From Welwitschia mirabilis (Eukaryota; Gnetophyta; Gnetopsida; Welwitschiales), in contig JBOZIK010000001.1 of the NCBI GenBank assembly GCA_051453625.1, forward strand, positions 93,879,688-93,943,687: DNA of 64,000 bases. The letters are read 5' to 3'. The stretch's first letter is position 1. Each line of letters opens with the position of its first letter. The notes under the pieces were generated by a model. That model was not told where the DNA came from and searched no databases. It saw only the letters and a list, made by a program, of their open reading frames with translations. Made by a program: the position numbers and the translations under genes. This document shows, in pieces, positions 61,207 to 64,000 of this stretch.

Positions 61207-61326
61207 TAGGGGCATCNNNNNNNNNNNNNNNNNNNNNNNNNNNNNNNNNNNNNNNNNNNNNNNNNNNNNNNNNNNNNNNNNNNNNNNNNNNNNNNNNNNN
61301 NNNNNNNNNNNNNNNNTAGGGGCATC
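61207..61326. repeat. 10-base direct repeat flanking a 100-N gap
   Basis: TAGGGGCATC occurs at 61207-61216 and 61317-61326, exactly at both edges of the gap. This can be a target duplication around an unassembled insertion, a collapsed tandem repeat, or a scaffolding overlap. Confidence 0.9.
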
Positions 61327-61560
61327 ACTAATCATGTGGACTCTAAACGAAAACTCTTTTAGCCCATAATAAGGGAAGTGCAACCACTATCAGAGGAGTA
61401 AGAACCTCCACAACATAACCAACAGATTTTCTAGTGGAGTTCTTATAGCTATTATATCACACTGTTAAAAGCCCCTATTAGGAAAATTTACCCTAGTGTT
61501 CTTATAGTAGAAAGTCATAGATTATTTAAGAAAAAGATAAGTTCTTTTCTTTATTTCCAC

Positions 61561-61615
61561 ACACACACATTCTCTACCTCTCTTTTGTTCTTTTTCCTTT
61601 TTTTTTTTTTTTTGT
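61561..61615. repeat. CA and T-rich simple tract
   Basis: A short CA run followed by a pyrimidine and poly-T tract. Confidence 0.8.
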
Positions 61616-61929
61616 AAAGTAAAAAAAAATCCATATGACTAAGTACTCAAAAGGATAAAAGTGATGTAATGAGATGAGAAATAAGTAAAAGCATGCTTAA
61701 ATGAATAAAAAATTAGATCATTGAGAGAGAACAAAAGAACCAAGGGAATTTCCTTCTAAATGAATTTTATAAACATATGAATGGCTTAAAATTAGGTGAA
61801 TCCAATCTTATCACTTTGAAATGACTAAGTAAAAGATTACTAATCATGATAACTTTGTAAAGTAATACATAAGTTAAATTAAATATGTTCAAGTAATAGC
61901 ATGATGTCTATCTAAGGAATCGGCTAAGA

Positions 61930-64000
61930 AAAATTTTAGACAATGATAGAAGCCTCCTCATTAAGAGGGACTTTCAAGATGATTGCTTCTATCATGTTTA
62001 AAGTTTAATTGGTAAATAATTCATAGATTTTAAACATTTGTTCATTAACTTTTTGAATTTTTCTAATGTTAGGTTTGGAGATTTTAACTAAGCCATTAAG
62101 ATGTACCTTTTTTTATAAGATAAGGATCTAACCATTTAAAGGTTAACTTGTTATGTAAAAGATCACTTAAGTCTTGTATAAAATAATTGGTTGACTTAGT
62201 TCAAATTATTTATGGGTTATTCTATTATTATGTTTGAACTTGGTTTGGGCTTTATGAATGAGCTGACGATGTATAGCACAGGTATGATTTTCATCTAAAT
62301 GGTCAAGTTGAACTAATTAAGTGTAAAAGGTTTTCATCCAAGTTCACAAGGTTAAGTTAATGAATGGACTGATAGAAGTAATATGGTAAGCCTAGAGAGT
62401 TTTGCTAAGTAATACGATAAGCTCAAAAAACATAGTTAATTTTAGAAGCCCATGTTTTCTTATTGACAGAGACTAATTTTTTAGGCATCTTTTTAATTTT
62501 TCTATTTGTGTTTTCAGCTTAGCTACTAGTTTATGGATGATAAGAAATTACAATTTTATGTTTAATTTCAATGGATAAAAGAAGTTTTTGAAAAAGCTAA
62601 TTAATAAAATGAATCCCTAGATCACTTATGATGACTCTAAGAAAAACAAAAATTTAAAAGATACAAGTTCAAAAAAAATTACAAGTAGTTCATGCATCAT
62701 TCTTAGTAGTAGAAAAAGCTTTGACTCACTTAGTAATAAAATCAACGGTCACTAGGTTGTAATCCTATTATGAAAAGGTGGTTTAATAGAGATTATAAAG
62801 TCAATTCCCCAATAATAAAAAGGTTCACATTCAAGAATAGATTTAAGGGGCATATCTTGAAAATGAGTTAGGATACCACAATGTTGACAAGCATCACACC
62901 TTTTAGAAAAGTTAAAGTAGTCTTTAAAAAGGGTAGACTAATAGAAACCAAAGTGAAGAATTTTTATTATAGTCTTTTAGCCACTAAAGTATCCCCCACA
63001 TAGTCCACCATGACAAAGGTTAAAGATATTTAGTTTTTCCCATTTAAGCATACATTTATGCATGATTTGGTCTTTGCATCTTCGGTAAAGATGAAGTTCA
63101 TTCCACTCATAATCACCAATCCTATGTAGACAAGATTTTCATTGGTTATGATTCTAATGCTGAGGTATTTTTATGATAGCAAGGTAGTTTATAATATTAG
63201 TAAACCAAGGAGTGAGATGAGTAGAAGAGATAACATAAAGTTATTCCATAGCAAATGGTTGTTCATCCAAAAAAGAATAATTTATAGATAGTTCATCATG
63301 AGAACAAGAGAGTCAAGATAAGTAATCTATAATACTATTATGTTTTCTAGACTTATCAATGATGGTAAGATTAAATTTTTGCATGAGAAGGATCCACCTA
63401 ATGAGTTTAACACTAGAATATTTCTTGGTCATAAGATAATGTATACCTACATGATCAATGTAAACTTTGATATGGAAACTAAGAAGATAGTGTCTAAACA
63501 TTGATATGAAAACCAAGAAGATAGTGTCTTTCATGATCAAGGTAGAAAATGATGATAATAATTTCCTTTTTAGTAGTAGTGTAGTTGGATTAGGCTTTAG
63601 ATAAAGTTTTACTAAGATAAGATATTTATTTAAGACCATTTTCACATTTTTGGCCAGGAACACAACAATGTTACTAGTGTCACATATGAGTTTAAAATCT
63701 TTAATCCAATAAAGACCCATAACAATAGGCTTAGAAGAAATTTTATCTTTAAGTTAACAAGAATCATCCCAATCAAATTTAGTTTCTTTTTCAAATATTA
63801 AATGAAGGGATTTATAAACCCTAGCATAATATTGAATAAAATGATGACAAAAATAAGCATGACCAAGAAATTATCTAACTTGTTTGACATTATCTAGAGG
63901 GTCCAGGTTTTTAATGATACCAACTTTTGCAAGGTTTATCTTGATCCCTTCATTCAAAATGTGGTGGCTTAGAACAATACCATTATTGAAAAGGAAGAAA
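61930..64000 (-). mobile_element. Athila-type Ty3/gypsy pol (RT end, RNase H, integrase), degenerate, runs off the window
   Basis: From the window end on the minus strand: GIVLSHHILNEGIKINLAKV, VKQVR, FLGHAYFCHHFIQYYARVYK and KFDWDDSC (64000-63770), the end of RT. A 135-codon open piece (63720-63313) is the RNase H: IKDFKLICDTSN, YIDHVGIHYLMTKK and LIRWILLMQKFNLTIIDKS, lacking only a few expected residues. The integrase follows: GGLCGGYFSG, KRCDACQ, DMPLKSILECEPFYYWGIDF, then VTVDFITK-stop-VKAF, VIISDLGIHFIN and AYRIT. The C-terminal module LNGLVKISKPN ends near 61990. These match Athila KISKRGIEVDRAKIEVI, CDRCQ, MP..PILEVEVFDVWGIDFMG, VAVDYVSKWVEA, VISD.G.HFIN, ALWAYRTA and NGQR+K.Y. Confidence 0.87.

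Larger units (their letters stand above)
58001..61929. other. Non-coding region, probably the 3' part of the downstream Athila-type element
   Basis: No coding signal. It lies 3' of the integrase of the minus-strand Athila-type element at 61930-64000, so spacer and LTR are expected here. It holds a cluster of hairpin repeats (59080-59776) and a 100-N gap flanked by a 10-base repeat. The 62-codon frame at 57990-58178 is unassigned. Confidence 0.45.

Overview
The window looks like nuclear DNA of a land plant with a very AT-rich, CpG-poor, repeat-filled genome. The reasons are plant-lineage LTR retrotransposons of five kinds, a plant-type cytosolic aldolase fragment with a spliced start, and the absence of any prokaryotic gene organisation. 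Large, heavily decayed elements in AT-rich DNA would suit a gymnosperm; a gnetophyte such as Welwitschia is my guess, from remembered low-GC reports, and is not proven here. Almost every coding trace outside the aldolase is broken by stops and frameshifts. Many stops fit TGG to TAG or CAA to TAA changes, as expected from long-term cytosine deamination.

Layout. 1-340: end of a copia-like LTR followed by a tRNA-iMet primer binding site. 380-1252 (minus): 5' half of a cytosolic class I fructose-bisphosphate aldolase gene, two exons and a 300-base intron, in an island with normal CpG content, cut off at its 3' end next to the LTR fragment. 5916-18651 (minus): a Ty3/gypsy chromovirus (Tekay/Del type) with two LTRs of about 3.6 kb, gag, protease, RT, RNase H, integrase and a chromodomain. 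19080-20230 (minus): LINE reverse transcriptase remnant. 22570-44253 (plus): a Ty1/copia element of SIRE/Maximus type, split by a nested Athila-type Ty3/gypsy element at 23097-36951 with 1.7-kb LTRs. 48640-54910 (minus): a Tat-type Ty3/gypsy element whose extra RNase H lies between protease and RT. 61930-64000 (minus): a second Athila-type pol running off the window end.

How the pieces relate: nothing here is an operon or pathway. The window is a stratigraphy of insertions. The Athila element sits inside the copia element, between the gag zinc knuckle and the gag C-terminal coiled coil, so it is younger than the copia. The aldolase fragment is the only segment that still reads as intact coding sequence.

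Runs of N interrupt the sequence at 6573-6582, 13855-13864, 18120-18210, 28024-28033, 32176-32181, 32665-32746, 43452-43517, 44254-44263, 49522-49621, 51069-51078, 51496-52144 and 61217-61316. No tRNA, rRNA or CRISPR array was seen. Domain limits inside the decayed elements are approximate, because they were read by eye across several frames.
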